From NCBI GenBank assembly GCA_023052935.1, contig CM041294.1, positions 15,754,635 through 15,818,634 on the forward strand: a stretch of DNA of 64,000 bases. Direction: 5' to 3'. Positions 1 to 11,504 of the stretch are shown piece after piece; within the stretch, counting starts at the first letter, position 1; each line of letters begins with the position of its first letter. Both the position numbers and the translations under genes were made by a program. Source of the DNA: Piezodorus guildinii. Taxonomy: Eukaryota; Arthropoda; Insecta; Hemiptera; Pentatomidae. The notes beneath the pieces were generated by a model. It worked only from the letters and a program-made list of their open reading frames with translations, was not told the origin of the DNA and did no database searches.

Positions 1-11
1 AACAGCTTTAC

Positions 12-3000
12 ATGGTTTTCCAAATAGGAAAACAGTGCCGAAGAGAGTTGAATTACTTGGCCCTATTTGACCCTGGTTCAACCACCTCATTCGTTGGACC
101 AGAAGGGATCAAAATTCTCCTTCAACTGGGTTATGTCGTTGAGGAAATTCCCGAGTTTAATATTTGTGTCGCTAATGGAAGTACCAGTATTGTGGATAAA
201 ATATTCTCTATTCCAATTACAGTTGGAGGTAGGTCGTACAACATAATACTGTATGCTTTAACATCACTTCCATTTATGTTTTTGTTTGGATTAGATTTTA
301 TAGTTAATTCTAATATGTGCATGAATTTTCGTGAAGCAACCTGGTGGTTTCAAGACGATCCTAGCCATAAGTTTTCGTTCCGTCAGGATGTTCCAATAGA
401 GGGAAGGGAAACATCAATTTGTGGTATTAATTCACTCAGTTCCTCAGAAAAGTTAGATCTGGATAAGATAGTTAGTGAAGGTTTGCTAACTCTCCAAGAT
501 TCTCCGGGATTAACAACCCGTATAAGACATAAGATAGATGTTATGGGTGCTCAACCTATTAAGCAACGCTCCTACCACTACTCGCCTAAAGTTCTTGAGG
601 CAATGTACCAGGAACTTGATCGGATGTTAGAAGAAGGCTTAGTTGAGCCTTGCCAATCTCCATGGTCATCTCCGGTAGTCATGGTTCGCAAGGGATCGGG
701 TTACCGGTTCTGTATCGATTTTCGCAAGGTAAACGAAGTTACTTGTAAAGATTCATATCCCATGCCAAATATGACTTCTCTTTTAGACGGACTTAGACAA
801 GCGAGATATCTGTCCAAATTTGACCTTAAGCAGGCATTTCTGCAAGTACCACTAGCTGACGAATCTAGTAAAGAGATTACAGCGTTTACAGTTCCGGGCA
901 GAGGGTTATTTAGGTTTAAAGTTATGCCTTTTGGGCTAACCAATTCACCTGCTACCTTTCAGAGGTTAGCCGATGCCATATTTGGACCCGAACTATACCC
1001 GTACGTTGTAGTTTTCCTAGACGATATTTTGGTTTGCACGCCAACTTTTAAATTGCATTTAGACATGCTTCAGAAAGTATTTCGTCGACTTAAAGCTTCA
1101 GGGTTGCGTATTAATCCCGATAAATGCAAATTTGGTTGTAAAGAAGTTAGATACTTAGGGTATTTAGTTAATAGTGAAGGCCTGAGCGTTGATCCAGACA
1201 AAGTAAGTTCCATTACTTCGATCCCTCCACCCACCAATGTTGGGCAACTTAGAAGGTTCCTTGGAATGGCAGGGTGGTATCGCCGTTTTATAAAAGATTT
1301 TTCCGCGGTTGTCTCTCCCCTTACATCCTTGCTCAAACGCAAAGCTAAATGGATATGGTCAGGAGAGCAAGAAGCCTCTTTCAATGCTCTCAAGTCAGCA
1401 CTGACTGAAGCACCAATATTAGCAAGGCCCGATTTCGAGCAGCCTTTTCAACTACAGACCGATGCCAGTGATACAGGTCTTGGAGCTGTCTTAACACAGA
1501 TACAAGATGGCGAAGAAAGGGTTATCGCTTTTTGCTCACGTACCCTCAGTCCAGCTGAAAGAAATTATACCGTCACCGAAAAGGAATGCCTGGCAGTCCT
1601 GTTTGGTATCGAAAAGAATCGGCATTACTTGGAGGGATATTCCTTTACCGTTATAACGGACCATGCCAGTCTTAAGTGGCTTCTAAATTTGAAGAACCCT
1701 TCGGGTCGTTTGGCTAGATGGGCTCTTCGGTTACAACCGTATAATTACAAAGTGGAATACCGTAAGGGCAAACTGAATACAGTGGCCGATGCATTATCCA
1801 GAATTGCCGCAATAACTGTTTTATCTACAGGTATCGATCATGGCTCCTCTTCCAATGATATTTCGTCTTCGGGAACCCCTATATCGTCTGATGAATGGTA
1901 CGATCAGAAATTTTACAGAGTCCAAAAGTTCCCAGAATTTCACCCTGGCTGGTTGATAAAGGACGGGCAGTTACTGTATCATCGGAAGAACTCTTTGAAA
2001 GGAGAGTTGGAGGACCCCAGTGAGGAGTGGAAAGTGGTTGTTCCAAGACACCTGCGGAGATCTATAATATATGATAATCATGATCTTCCTCAGTCTGGCC
2101 ACTTAGGGATTGATAAGACGTTCTCGCGGGTTAGCAGACTATATTATTGGCCGGGTCTTTATTCGGATATAAGCCAATATGTGAGACAGTGTGAGTTGTG
2201 TCAAAAGGTAAAACCCAGAAATACACCACCTCGTGGATTGATGTACCCTCGCTATAACAAGCAGCCGTGGGAAATCGTTTCTGTCGACATTATGGGTCCC
2301 TATCCTAGAAGCACTAAAGGCAACGTTTATCTCCTAGTTTTCGTCGATTTATTTAGCCGATGGGTGGAATTGTGTCCCATTAGGAAAGCTACCTCTTCGG
2401 TTATAGTGTCGAAATTGAAGTCCCGAATATTATATAGGTATGGTGCACCTAGGAAATTAATTTCCGACAATGCAAAGAACTTTGTGAGTAATCTTGTTGA
2501 TGAAGTAGCTAAGGAGTTCGGAATCAAGAGGGAGACTACTCCTCTTTATCACTCACAGGCAAATCCCACAGAACGGTCTAACCGTAATATAAAGCAACTT
2601 ATCGTCACGTATCTTGGGAAAAAACACCAACGCTGGGACGAGAAGTTAGGAGAGATCCAATTTGCATTGAATTCCGCAGTTCAGGACTCGACCAAGTTCA
2701 GCCCTGCTTTCTTAAATTTCGGTAGAGAGCTAAGGCCTTTACACCAAGTTCTCGAGGGAGATATTCTAGCAGCTCGCGAAGAAGAACAGACTCGTTGGGC
2801 GGCAAAAGTGGCCAAATTGCCTGAAGTTCATCATGTCGCTGAGGAAAATTCTCTTAAAGCAAGCATAAATCAGAGTAGTCGTTATAATTTGAGACGCCGG
2901 AAAGATCGTTTCCATCCGGGAGATCAGGTTTTAAAAATGACTTTTCAGTTATCTTCAGCAGCAGATAAACTCGCAGCTAAACTTAACCCCAAGTATGAAG

Positions 3001-3116
3001 GCCCTTATACAGTTGTCTCAGTTACGGGTGGCGGGTCGTGTAAGTTAAGGGATCAGAATGGAAAGTTCGTAGGTTTATGGCATCCATCGAAGCTTAAGTT
3101 ATTCCAAACCACCTGA
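12..3116 (+). CDS. pol: gypsy pol polyprotein (protease-RT-RNase H-integrase), 5' partial
   Basis: Polyprotein that would process, reverse-transcribe and integrate the element. The frame is open to the window edge, so the ATG at 12 is probably internal. Order: an aspartic-protease-like segment with DPGS at residues 20-23 (usual form D-S/T-G-A/S); reverse transcriptase with CIDFRKVN, FDLKQAF, the MPFGLTNSPATFQ box and catalytic FLDD (Asp337/338); RNase H with Asp484, Glu525, Asp550 and Asp593 in TDAS, TEKE, TDHAS and ADALSR; integrase with an HHCC zinc region (SGH...CELCQK) and the DDE triad Asp759, Asp819, Glu854, 34 residues between the last two. A chromatin-binding-type tail follows. All catalytic residues are visible, so it may be functional apart from whatever lies upstream. 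The proline in the protease signature is the one oddity. Ty3/gypsy is favoured over BEL/Copia because integrase follows RNase H and the RT boxes fit. Confidence 0.95.
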   Translation: MVFQIGKQCRRELNYLALFDPGSTTSFVGPEGIKILLQLGYVVEEIPEFNICVANGSTSIVDKIFSIPITVGGRSYNIILYALTSLPFMFLFGLDFIVNSNMCMNFREATWWFQDDPSHKFSFRQDVPIEGRETSICGINSLSSSEKLDLDKIVSEGLLTLQDSPGLTTRIRHKIDVMGAQPIKQRSYHYSPKVLEAMYQELDRMLEEGLVEPCQSPWSSPVVMVRKGSGYRFCIDFRKVNEVTCKDSYPMPNMTSLLDGLRQARYLSKFDLKQAFLQVPLADESSKEITAFTVPGRGLFRFKVMPFGLTNSPATFQRLADAIFGPELYPYVVVFLDDILVCTPTFKLHLDMLQKVFRRLKASGLRINPDKCKFGCKEVRYLGYLVNSEGLSVDPDKVSSITSIPPPTNVGQLRRFLGMAGWYRRFIKDFSAVVSPLTSLLKRKAKWIWSGEQEASFNALKSALTEAPILARPDFEQPFQLQTDASDTGLGAVLTQIQDGEERVIAFCSRTLSPAERNYTVTEKECLAVLFGIEKNRHYLEGYSFTVITDHASLKWLLNLKNPSGRLARWALRLQPYNYKVEYRKGKLNTVADALSRIAAITVLSTGIDHGSSSNDISSSGTPISSDEWYDQKFYRVQKFPEFHPGWLIKDGQLLYHRKNSLKGELEDPSEEWKVVVPRHLRRSIIYDNHDLPQSGHLGIDKTFSRVSRLYYWPGLYSDISQYVRQCELCQKVKPRNTPPRGLMYPRYNKQPWEIVSVDIMGPYPRSTKGNVYLLVFVDLFSRWVELCPIRKATSSVIVSKLKSRILYRYGAPRKLISDNAKNFVSNLVDEVAKEFGIKRETTPLYHSQANPTERSNRNIKQLIVTYLGKKHQRWDEKLGEIQFALNSAVQDSTKFSPAFLNFGRELRPLHQVLEGDILAAREEEQTRWAAKVAKLPEVHHVAEENSLKASINQSSRYNLRRRKDRFHPGDQVLKMTFQLSSAADKLAAKLNPKYEGPYTVVSVTGGGSCKLRDQNGKFVGLWHPSKLKLFQTT

Positions 3117-3130
3117 CGGACTTACCCGCT

Positions 3131-3141
3131 GGAGGGGAGTG
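3131..3141 (+). other. Polypurine tract
   Basis: GGAGGGGAGTG sits directly before the LTR and 14 bases after the pol stop, where the plus-strand primer of an LTR retrotransposon is expected. Confidence 0.7.
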
Positions 3142-3604
3142 TGTAACAAGTTTTAATTTTCCCGCTCGGTTTCGTCCGCCCGGTGTTTTAAACTTGAGCC
3201 TACATATGGAAAGTACAGTGTCGCCGCCTAGGGAGTACCGTGGAGGTACCGGAATTTCGCGATCTTAGGCCATTCCGGTAGAAAGTCTCGTAACGTATCC
3301 ATGTATGGAAGTACCGAGTTAGCAGGAAGCAGTATAAGGATATTTTTATTTAATTTTCTTCCGTCATATATATATTTAAAAGATACCCAGCGGTAAGCAT
3401 CCTCTGTTAACTTTACTTTGAAGATTATTTGATATTATTTCCTTTTTTTTATTTTTAAAACTGATTATTATTTAATTAATTTTAGTTGGTGTTACGAAGA
3501 ATATGTTTTGCCGTATGCTTGTATGCCACAAAGGAAATAAAGTAGAAGATCGTAAATAATTTTATTTTCTAAGAACCTGGACCTTAATAGTTAACCATGT
3601 CACA
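3142..3604 (+). repeat. 3' LTR of the gypsy element
   Basis: It starts TGTAACA and appears to end TGTCACA, a near-perfect short inverted repeat bounded by TG/CA, and is about 463 bp long. It contains a TATA-like run near 3366 and AATAAA near 3536, consistent with U3 and R regions. The right border is inferred because the 5' LTR is not in the window. Confidence 0.7.
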
Positions 3605-3960
3605 CCATGTCAGCCCAAGTTCTAAAGCTATTTACTGGTAAATTAAAAATATCTAAAAAGCGACGATAATAGTGCTTCGTTTGCTTTTAAAATGTTGAAG
3701 TCTCTAGTATAAAGGTTTTTTTCTTTTCAGACTGATGAAAATATCTAGTTAGATGATACTCTAAGTGGAATTTTAGATAAAGGAAAGATAACGAGAAAGA
3801 AGAAAGAATGGAATCGATGATATCGAACTGCTACAGATACTAGGAAATAATAAGAAATTCCACTATAACGTCATCAAATTCATAAAAGATATTCAAACAA
3901 TTGTAATTAATCCCACGTACAGTGCCTCTAACCTAACTTTGTGGTACACGGCACCAAAAT
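3605..3960. other. AT-rich stretch without recognised feature
   Basis: No coding potential, tRNA-like box or similarity to other repeats in the window was seen. Confidence 0.5.
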
Positions 3961-4350
3961 GTAATTTTTTTTTTTTTTTATTGAGATATATTACAATTTG
4001 TTTCTATATGAACATTAGTAATAGTGATATAAGATCCCATTCACACAATATATACAGTATACAATGATAACGTCAAATGAAATAAAATATAATATATATA
4101 CAAAATAAAAAACAATCGACAACCTATCTATTCTATTCTATTCTATAAAAACAAAACAGATCAAAACATTAATCCATAATTGAGATAAATAAAAAGTTGG
4201 CAAATAAATAAACATCATACAAACAAACAAACATAACTATTTACTATATATACAACTGCTATAGAGACTGGGCTTTTCCCTCCACTTGTGGAGGAAAAGG
4301 CGGAATCCAAGAGATCCTACCGCCTCGCTCTCAGCCGCGTCACTGGTGGG
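3961..4350 (-). mobile_element. 3' UTR fragment of a Jockey-like LINE
   Basis: A poly-T run at 3966-3980 marks the poly-A end of a minus-strand insertion. The adjoining ~370 bases closely match 28445-28830, where the same 3' UTR is attached to a recognisable Jockey-like coding end. No coding sequence is left here. Confidence 0.7.
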
Positions 4351-5075
4351 ACTCAATCAAAATGTAAAATAAATAAATTAGATGGAGGATCTGTTTCTCT
4401 AGGATTAATGAACTTTTATTAAAGAATATTCTAATATGGCATGTCTCTTGTATCAAGGGCAAACATCTTCCAGAACTGAAGGGTTCCTGCCTTTGGAACC
4501 CTATCACCGTATTTCTTCATTATATGATCCTTACCTTAAGCTAATGTTTTTCATAGTGGTATTTGGTATTCAGGCTAAGAGAAAATCCCTTATTGTAATT
4601 TATTCATGGGACTTGGTATTAGGTGAGGAATCCCTTGAAGTCTGCCATGGAGGCCCTTAGGCCCTGTTTAAGAAGAGAACCCTTAACGAGCCCTTAATAA
4701 GGAAGGTGAGCTAAGGAAGGGTGGGTCCTTCCTAAAGTTCCCCTCCTATGAAGAAATGCAAACCGCCTAGCCACCTTTGATAAAAACTTTCTACGGCCAA
4801 AACACCCTCGTTAGCACTCAGTCATTGGCTGAAATTAGCAAAGAAACCTTTAAGTATTAAATATTGTTATAAAATCGCTTATATAAAGAAGGAATAGTAT
4901 AGCAATAATATAAAACAATAGTATAGCGTACTCGTTTTTCGGCCGGATGAGGTAACAGGACGAAGCGAATGCGTTGAGTGACTTACATGAAGCAATAAAA
5001 TAATGTTACATATAAATTACAATTTAAAAATGTTATATTTCGATTGTTTATGTATATTTACATCTTTAAACCTAT
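4351..5075. other. Unassigned AT-rich stretch
   Basis: It holds a 74-codon open frame (4436-4660) without recognisable domains or repeat matches; I treat it as chance. A moderately GC-rich patch lies at 4630-4830. Confidence 0.4.
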
Positions 5076-5556
5076 AATAATAATATAATAATAATAATAG
5101 GCTTAGCGAACCCGAAGGTTCGATGCCGATACCACCAAATTCCGCCTACACAGACTCGTCCAATGCTCACCATTCAAGCCCAAGCTCCCGAGATCAGCCT
5201 TAACGCAATCTTCCCATCTCCGCTTCGGCCTACCTTTCGGACGCCTACCAGTCGGATCAGCAAATACCAACTTTCTCGGAATCCGCTCGTCATCGAGCCC
5301 AACAACTTTACTCGCCCATTTGAGTCTCCGCGATGCAATCAGCTCAATTATATTCACAGGATGCAAGTTCCGCAATTCCGCGTTATGCAACCTTCTAAAC
5401 TCCCCAGTGGCCTCATCTCTCTTTGGACCAAATATTTTACGCAATACCTTATTTTCGAAAACCCTAAGCCGTTTTTCATCCTTTAAAGTAAGCGGCCACG
5501 TTTCACATCCTTTAAAGAACCGTTGGAAGAATAATAGTTTTATAAATTCTAATCTT
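5076..5556 (-). mobile_element. RTE-like LINE fragment (endonuclease-RT C-terminus)
   Basis: Read on the minus strand it encodes the end of a reverse-transcriptase ORF: a degraded YGCETWPLT segment near 5510, then VLRKIFGPKRDEATGEF, ASRRLKWASKVVGLDDERIP, KGRPKRRWEDC and the terminal SASNLRVR stop at 5103. The intact C-terminal frame is 5444-5103. The 3' end carries a (TTA)n tail at 5078-5100, typical of RTE-clade elements, which end in short microsatellites instead of poly-A. It is 5'-truncated. Four related copies lie at 21196, 22975, 33095 and 54815. Confidence 0.85.
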
Positions 5557-6585
5557 CAAACCTATACTTACAAGAATAACTATGTATATAAGAAACTACC
5601 TATCTTTACAAGAACCTAACTTAATAAAATTATCTTTCATATAAATTATATTTAAAAAACGTAATATTTGCATTGTTATTTATATTTACATGTTTAAAAC
5701 TAAATATTTATATCTTTAAAACTTACAAGAATAACAATCTATACAGTCATCTTTTCAACTAAACCAGTAATCTGTTAAAAAAAGGATAGTGCGATCCAAT
5801 TGATTGGAGATGAAGGAAACCTGAATATTAGACCTCACGCCCGAAAAGAACTGACTGAGAGTCGCCAATATGAAAATATTGGAAGATATGATAATATGAG
5901 ATTCAATAAAATCATAGCCATAATATGCTAAAATAAAAAGTGTTGTAATATTTAGAAGGACCGTCTTCATCTCATATTCAGATATGCGCCCTTATTCCAA
6001 GATGTAATAACTGACTTCATGCTATTAAAAATAATTATTGAGTAGAAAATTTAATTTAGATTATAAACATTAGCCCTTAACATTATAGATTAATATATTA
6101 CTGATAAGGTTTCAGAAACAGTAAAAAAGCAAAAAAAAAACAAAAACAATAATAACCAGAATATATTGATTCCACCCTTTTAAATATTAGCTACGGGGCA
6201 GGGAATACAGTACCCGCAATACCAAACTGTTAGAGATTGTCTCTAAAGGCCCCATGTGCTACACTGTGAAATAAGAGGTATTTGAAAATTCGTGACAGCA
6301 ACTGTTTGTGTGAGTTTACGAAAGTAGCGGGAACTACGCCTATAATATCATAAAATATAATTTTTTTTTTAATATCATAAAACTAAATTATAAAGTTATA
6401 TCAAAACAGACAAGTGTAATTCATAAATTATGAAAACATGTTTTTTTTAAATATGGAAACTCCATTATTTTTTTATTCACACCTGTCAATGAATGTTGAC
6501 AATCAGCGAATTTGATGAAGAAACGATATCCTGGCGTGGTAGGTATGATGGAGAGACACCTCTTCCTGACGTGCTTCCTGTTACG
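5557..6585. other. Unassigned AT-rich stretch
   Basis: No repeat match or credible exon was seen. A small patch at 6185-6330 is less AT-rich and contains no open frame of note. Confidence 0.4.
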
Positions 6586-6588
6586 TAT

Positions 6589-6800
6589 TTAGCTTAGAAG
6601 GTCTCTCATCCAACTTCTTTTCAGCCTTCTGCGAGTATTGTCTAGCATGTTACTAACTACAATGCTTTGTATCAGTGTGTTAGTATGTCCGTGTAAGTTG
6701 TGAAAACGTTTATAGAGGGTCCGAACCTGTTCGTTGACTGTTACCATGTGAAGGTCGGTATGTAAAGTAGTGTTGTTAACGTACCATGGTGAGTTTGTAA
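6589..6800 (-). pseudogene. Jockey-like LINE ORF2 C-terminal remnant
   Basis: The minus-strand frame carries PWYVNNTTLHTDLHM, a YKRFHN motif and ends RRRLKRSWMRDLLS stop at 6589. This matches, with decay, the end found at 26066-26308, 39782-40093 and 60090-60200 (APYxVTNxxxHKDL ... RRLKRRWPRDLL). Only about 70 codons remain, and no 3' UTR or poly-A follows, so it is a fragment. Confidence 0.75.
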
Positions 6801-7790
6801 AAATAAATAAATTTAAAAAAAATAAATAAAGCATTATAGAAAATGTGATTATTTTATATTTATTATGACGAGTGAAAGTATATGAGAGCGTATAGTAATT
6901 CACTACCACCGACATATAGCTTGTAACGGTTCGTGATAAAAAAGAAATTTTCTGAATCTATTCGAACCTTGGAACCATTTGTAACAAGAACTATTAAGAT
7001 AGATGTTCCAAGCATAAACAGCACATTTCTATTTGAGGACTAAAAATAATCTGGAGATCGAATCTCACAAATGTTTTAAAAGTTTACTTTTGGTTTTCAA
7101 GGAAACGTCTGTTTTGTGAAATTATTTGTAATAGGATCAAATAAATAAATTCTTCTTTGATTATCACATTCTTTCGTAGTTATTTTTCTGACATTTTCTA
7201 TAGCATAAATAATGAGAAACAGTTAATTATTTCAAATAAATAAAAAGAAGGGAGAAATTTTAGAGTATTATAGCAAGTATAATCGATTTTAAGAGCGACT
7301 ACGCTTTTTCTCAACGGAATGTCGGATGCTATATAAATCAGGCTGTGGAAGACATTGAGGCGGAAGTCAGCGCCGCTTTTATCTGCCTTGTGGGAGATTA
7401 ATGAGGCAGCGATCAGGCGGAAATAGGTATCATCTGCACCCCGTACGGGGAACGGAAGGAGACCGATTGAAAAATAAATGAAAAATTATACAAGGAGGGA
7501 ACTAGGTGGCAGGACGGATTCAATTTAGGTCGAGACAACGGAGCGGGAATAAATTAAGTCTGAGGGGGCGGATTTAAAATTTTGAATATGAATGGAAGAT
7601 TTTGCATAGCTGATTAGCCCCCTACAGCTCCTTTTTAGGGGGCATACAAGGATTACCGTTATTGCGCGGTGTTGTTCTCTTCAAACTATATAAACCATAA
7701 TTTTCTTATCCTGACTTTAATAGAATACTAAACTTGATAACGTAGTCCTTAAAGCATTGCAGCCTTGTTTCTGTCGTAATCCATCATATA
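6801..7790. other. Non-coding stretch with a GC-richer island at about 7290-7620
   Basis: The AT-rich flanks show nothing. The island has many CpG-containing words, no match to repeats in the window and no long frame. It could be conserved regulatory DNA, but this is inference. Confidence 0.35.
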
Positions 7791-7792
7791 AA

Positions 7793-8611
7793 AATCTGGT
7801 GCGGGCAACACACGACTTTCACTTACCTCCATTTTTAAAATCAATGATAGAATTTTCAAAAATAGTAAGAGATAAAAATACGTAAAACTATTAAGGAATT
7901 AATTAAATTGAATTTATATAGAAACATGTGTTTTATTAAAAAATCTATTATATTATTATCTAAAATAATCAGTTAGTTTAATGTTCATTTCATCACTCTC
8001 TATTAACTTTTAAAAGCTTGTGTATGAGATGATATTTTTTCTAAAATCGTTAGCTTTCCAACGGTATATCATACATGTATATTACTGCTCTTATGTTCAA
8101 AAACAAAAAATTGCATTGAAAAAATATTTTTTCTGTTATCTCCTTTAGTTGGGTATCGAATTTATTCAATTTATATATTTACCTGTTTTTCATCAACGTT
8201 AACAAGATAATATAGTTATTTTTATTGAATCTACAAAATTAAAGGTACTTTAGTGGAAGAAAATTTAAAATTTCGGCATTTAAGCCCGTCAGACCATTTT
8301 AATCAGAATAAAACCCACATTATATTAAACATCATTAAATTTTACATCGATATAGCGAGTTTAATCAAAATCGTTGTAACCGTTTTCGAGAAAATCGAAA
8401 AAAGGTGCAAAATGCATAGTGTAAAGTGCCTCTTCTGGTAAGCTCATTTTGATGAAAAATTTTTTGTCTCATCTCGGGCGTATAGTTGTCTTAAATATGA
8501 AATTTCAGACTTGGTTATTTGGACTAAAACGTGTAGTTTCGTTGAAAACTGGAATTCGAAAATTTTGACGATCGCAATACTTTCCCTTACTATATATAGT
8601 AAGTGAAAGTA
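7793..8611 (+). mobile_element. Non-autonomous element with palindromic 3' end (HINE/Helentron-like), full-length copy
   Basis: It begins ATCTGGTGCGGGCAACACAC, followed by ACTTTCACTTAC at 7815-7826. The inverse of that 12-mer, GTAAGTGAAAGT, lies at 8599-8610 next to the palindrome ACTATATATAGT. A similar copy starts at 58122, and partial copies lie at 8640, 21060, 30077, 53580 and 54500. It has no coding capacity. Subterminal inverted repeats plus a 3'-terminal palindrome resemble Helentron-associated elements; the class assignment is inference. Confidence 0.65.
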
Positions 8612-8639
8612 AAAATGAGTTTTATTATTTCAAAATTTA

Positions 8640-9507
8640 CAATTTCTAAGATGAGTTATAGATATTATTTTGACTTTTAATTTCTTATACATGAAACATA
8701 TAAAAGAAAATTTTCGAATTCGAGTTTTCAACAGAAATACAGTTCCTGAGTTCAAACAACCAAGTCGTGCAAAAAGAGCTCTATTTGTGGAAAGTCTAGC
8801 ACGAAAACGAAAACTCGTTTGAAACAGAAATTTCATTTTTAAGAGAACTTAACGTCCGAGATATCACAGAAACTTTTTCATTAAAATAGGCCAATCAGTA
8901 GAGCCTTATACTATGCATTTTCACCTTTTTAGGATTTTCAAAAAACGATTCTTACAATTTTGGTCAAACTCAATCCAACGATAAAATTAAATCTATATCG
9001 ATGTAAAATTTAATGGCCTTTAATGCCATATGGACTTCATTCTGATTGAAATATCCTAACAGGTTTTAAATGCCTTTATTTATAATTTTTTTCCTCTAAA
9101 CTACCTCTAATTTTGTAAATTCAAAAAATTTAACCACATCATCATATAAAGATTGATTAAAAAGTTGTATGAATTCAATTTTAAACTAAAGGAGAATAGA
9201 GTAAAAAATGTTTTTTTTAATTCCCATAACAACAATAACATAGATGTATAATATACCTTTGGAAAGCTACAGATTTTACAAAATCTAATATCTTACACAA
9301 GAAATTGTAAAATGTAATGGAGATAAATAAAAAGCCGACAAAACTAACTGTTTGTTGTAGATAACAATAAAATAGGCGATTTAATAAAACACATGTTCCT
9401 ATCGCAATTAAATATAATTAATTCTTTAACCTTTTTTTCCTTTTTATTTAAAAATTCATTAATTGATTTTATCGGTAAATGAAAGTTGTGTGTTACACGC
9501 ACAAGAT
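8640..9507 (-). mobile_element. Second copy of the palindromic-end element, inverted
   Basis: Minus-strand copy whose start is degraded (GTGTGTTACACGCACAAGAT near 9487-9506). It lies head-to-head with the copy ending at 8611, so the two form a long imperfect inverted repeat. The palindromic end is not recognisable here. Confidence 0.6.
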
Positions 9508-9656
9508 TATTAGTTTTGCTTATAAATGCTTAGTATAATACAGAGATTAACCGTTTTACTAACTGTCTAGTTAAAAAGAAGGATATATAATGGGAAAGGT
9601 GTAAGTTATTTTTTCAATAGGACATGATGAAAAAATGGATTCTTCCAGATCTAGTA

Positions 9657-9930
9657 GAAGATCTGCACCGAGCTGATAATAGAATGAAACATATTTTATA
9701 GCAAATTTAGTATATTAGGAAATATGTTAAGAATGGGTTGCCTAAAAAAATCCTGGACAGACTATTTTTAATTATTTAAAAAAAAAAAAATTTTAATTAA
9801 ATGTTGCAACATCATGATAATAGTCTGTCCAGAATTTTTTTAGGCAACCCATTCTTAACATATTTCCTAATATACTAAATTTGTTATAAAATATGTTTCA
9901 TTCTATTATCAGCTCGGTGCAGATTCTTTC
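9657..9930. repeat. Long near-perfect foldback (inverted repeat)
   Basis: The left arm 9657-9765 and right arm 9820-9930 are reverse complements over about 108 bp with only a few mismatches, around an AT-rich loop of about 54 bp. No target duplication or TIR of a known superfamily was resolved. Transcribed, it would make a long hairpin RNA. Confidence 0.9.
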
Positions 9931-10433
9931 AAGTTCGGATCTTAGACTAATCGTTCATACGTCTGGAAATCCACGTTTGTTGTTTCACTGTTCAGTAAAG
10001 TCCTGCGAAAAAGCACCGTTGTTTATGAACCATTAAAAATACTTGATAAAAGGTCATGAAATCGTTCATTCGAAAATTTTCTAACAAGCTTGGTTATTTT
10101 TTAGTTTATCCACACCAGTTACCAGAGGATTAACGTCAAATCTTGTTATATTAACAGGTATTTCTGGGATATATATATTAATTAATTACATTTCGATTAT
10201 TAAAGTTTAGTTTAAAACACAATAGTTACCTCATTAAACGGCATTGTCGTTTTTTATGTTTCCCAATTAATATGAATGTTCAATTAAGTGGACCTTCATA
10301 TCAGCTAGGTTTAAGAAAGTCTGAAATAGCTGAGTTTCAATTTAATTTAAATGCAATCACAGTATTCTTTTTGATTGGAAAATCGTTATTAATAATGAAA
10401 AAAAGATAAACATAAGCTGACACGTATTTAATG

Positions 10434-10467
<34 letters not shown>

Positions 10468-11320
10468 TTTTATTTATTTTTTTTATTTTTTTTTTTATTT
10501 TTTTTTTTTTATTTTTTTTTTTTTGCATTAAGGGCGTTATGTACCTAATACCTACTGACTGATAACGTAAATGATCAATAAACTAAATAACCGTAACTTT
10601 AGCATTCTGAAAATACTCCTTTAACCATAATTCTAGGTTGCATACGTCAAATACCTGGTGTGTGTATATATATAGATATACTCTGCAAATGAGACACACC
10701 GCCAAGTATGGTCCAACTGTTTGGATCAGTTAAATATGCAAGAGTGAGGGAATCACTTAACATATATTACTTTTGCTAACTTCATAAAATTTTTCATATC
10801 TTTCTTCTGTGCATAATGAACTGAGTAATAAAGTTTTATTTTCTGAAATATTACATTTTTTTATCTTAGGACCGTAAATTTCCCAAACCTCCGTAAAAAA
10901 AAAATTGTATCACTTCATTTAATTAAATATTTTTTTAACTTCTCTTCTTCTAACCTTTCTAATTACATCATTTAAAATATTTTATTACATGTTCATTAAT
11001 TTGTTTACGTTTACATAAGGAAATCAAAACCTAGGCCTGCTAAGCGTGTGATATGGAAGCATGATATCAACATGTTTCTTTAGACATAAAAAAAAATGAA
11101 ACAACAGAATATTATTCTACAATATATTACGTCATGCTCTAATTTTCTACCAAGCATTTAAATTCTAGTTTATTTCATTCAGTTAGATTAAAAGACAATA
11201 CAGTTCATTATTATCTAAAATAGTAGTTTGTATTCTATTGCTGAAACAAATTACGAATAGATTGTTTTATTTATTCGTTTTTTTGGTTTCATTCGTGATT
11301 TTACCTCAGTAATATACAAT
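9931..11320. other. AT-rich non-coding stretch with microsatellites
   Basis: It contains an (AT)n tract at 10433-10461 and T-rich runs to 10524. The open frame across these tracts is low complexity. Nothing else is recognised. Confidence 0.5.
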
Positions 11321-11324
11321 AGAA

Positions 11325-11500
11325 AGAAAGAAAAATAAAATTTATTCTGGGACCTTCAGTCCCCTTAGAATAACAGAAACTGAGACTTTTGTTTTTAGAC
11401 TTTTGCTTTTGTTTTCCTTTTTGTAAATTTTGTTTGAATGTTGTCTTTTATCAATATAACCTGTGTCCTTTATGGGATAGAATATAATATTACTTTAATT
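11325..11500 (-). repeat. CR1-like LINE 3' tail remnant with hairpin
   Basis: On the minus strand, ATTCT..GGGAC - loop - GTCCC.AGAAT followed by AATAAA at 11368-11335 matches the 3' ends of the LINEs ending near 45000, 52112 and 60400. No coding part is recognised. Confidence 0.6.
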
Positions 11501-11504
11501 TAAT

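Larger units (their letters stand above)
1..3604 (+). mobile_element. Ty3/gypsy LTR retrotransposon, 3' portion
   Basis: The segment runs from the left window edge through an intact pol frame, a purine-rich tract and a complete 3' LTR. Gag, the primer-binding site and the 5' LTR must lie outside the window, so the left target duplication cannot be tested. No envelope-like frame follows pol, so it is a plain retrotransposon as far as visible. The unbroken pol frame suggests a fairly recent insertion compared with the decayed LINEs nearby. Confidence 0.95.

Noticed and set aside
10337..10528. Lysine/isoleucine-rich minus frame
   Set aside because: Product of an (AT)n and T-run tract; same for 16443-16628 and 32862-33053.
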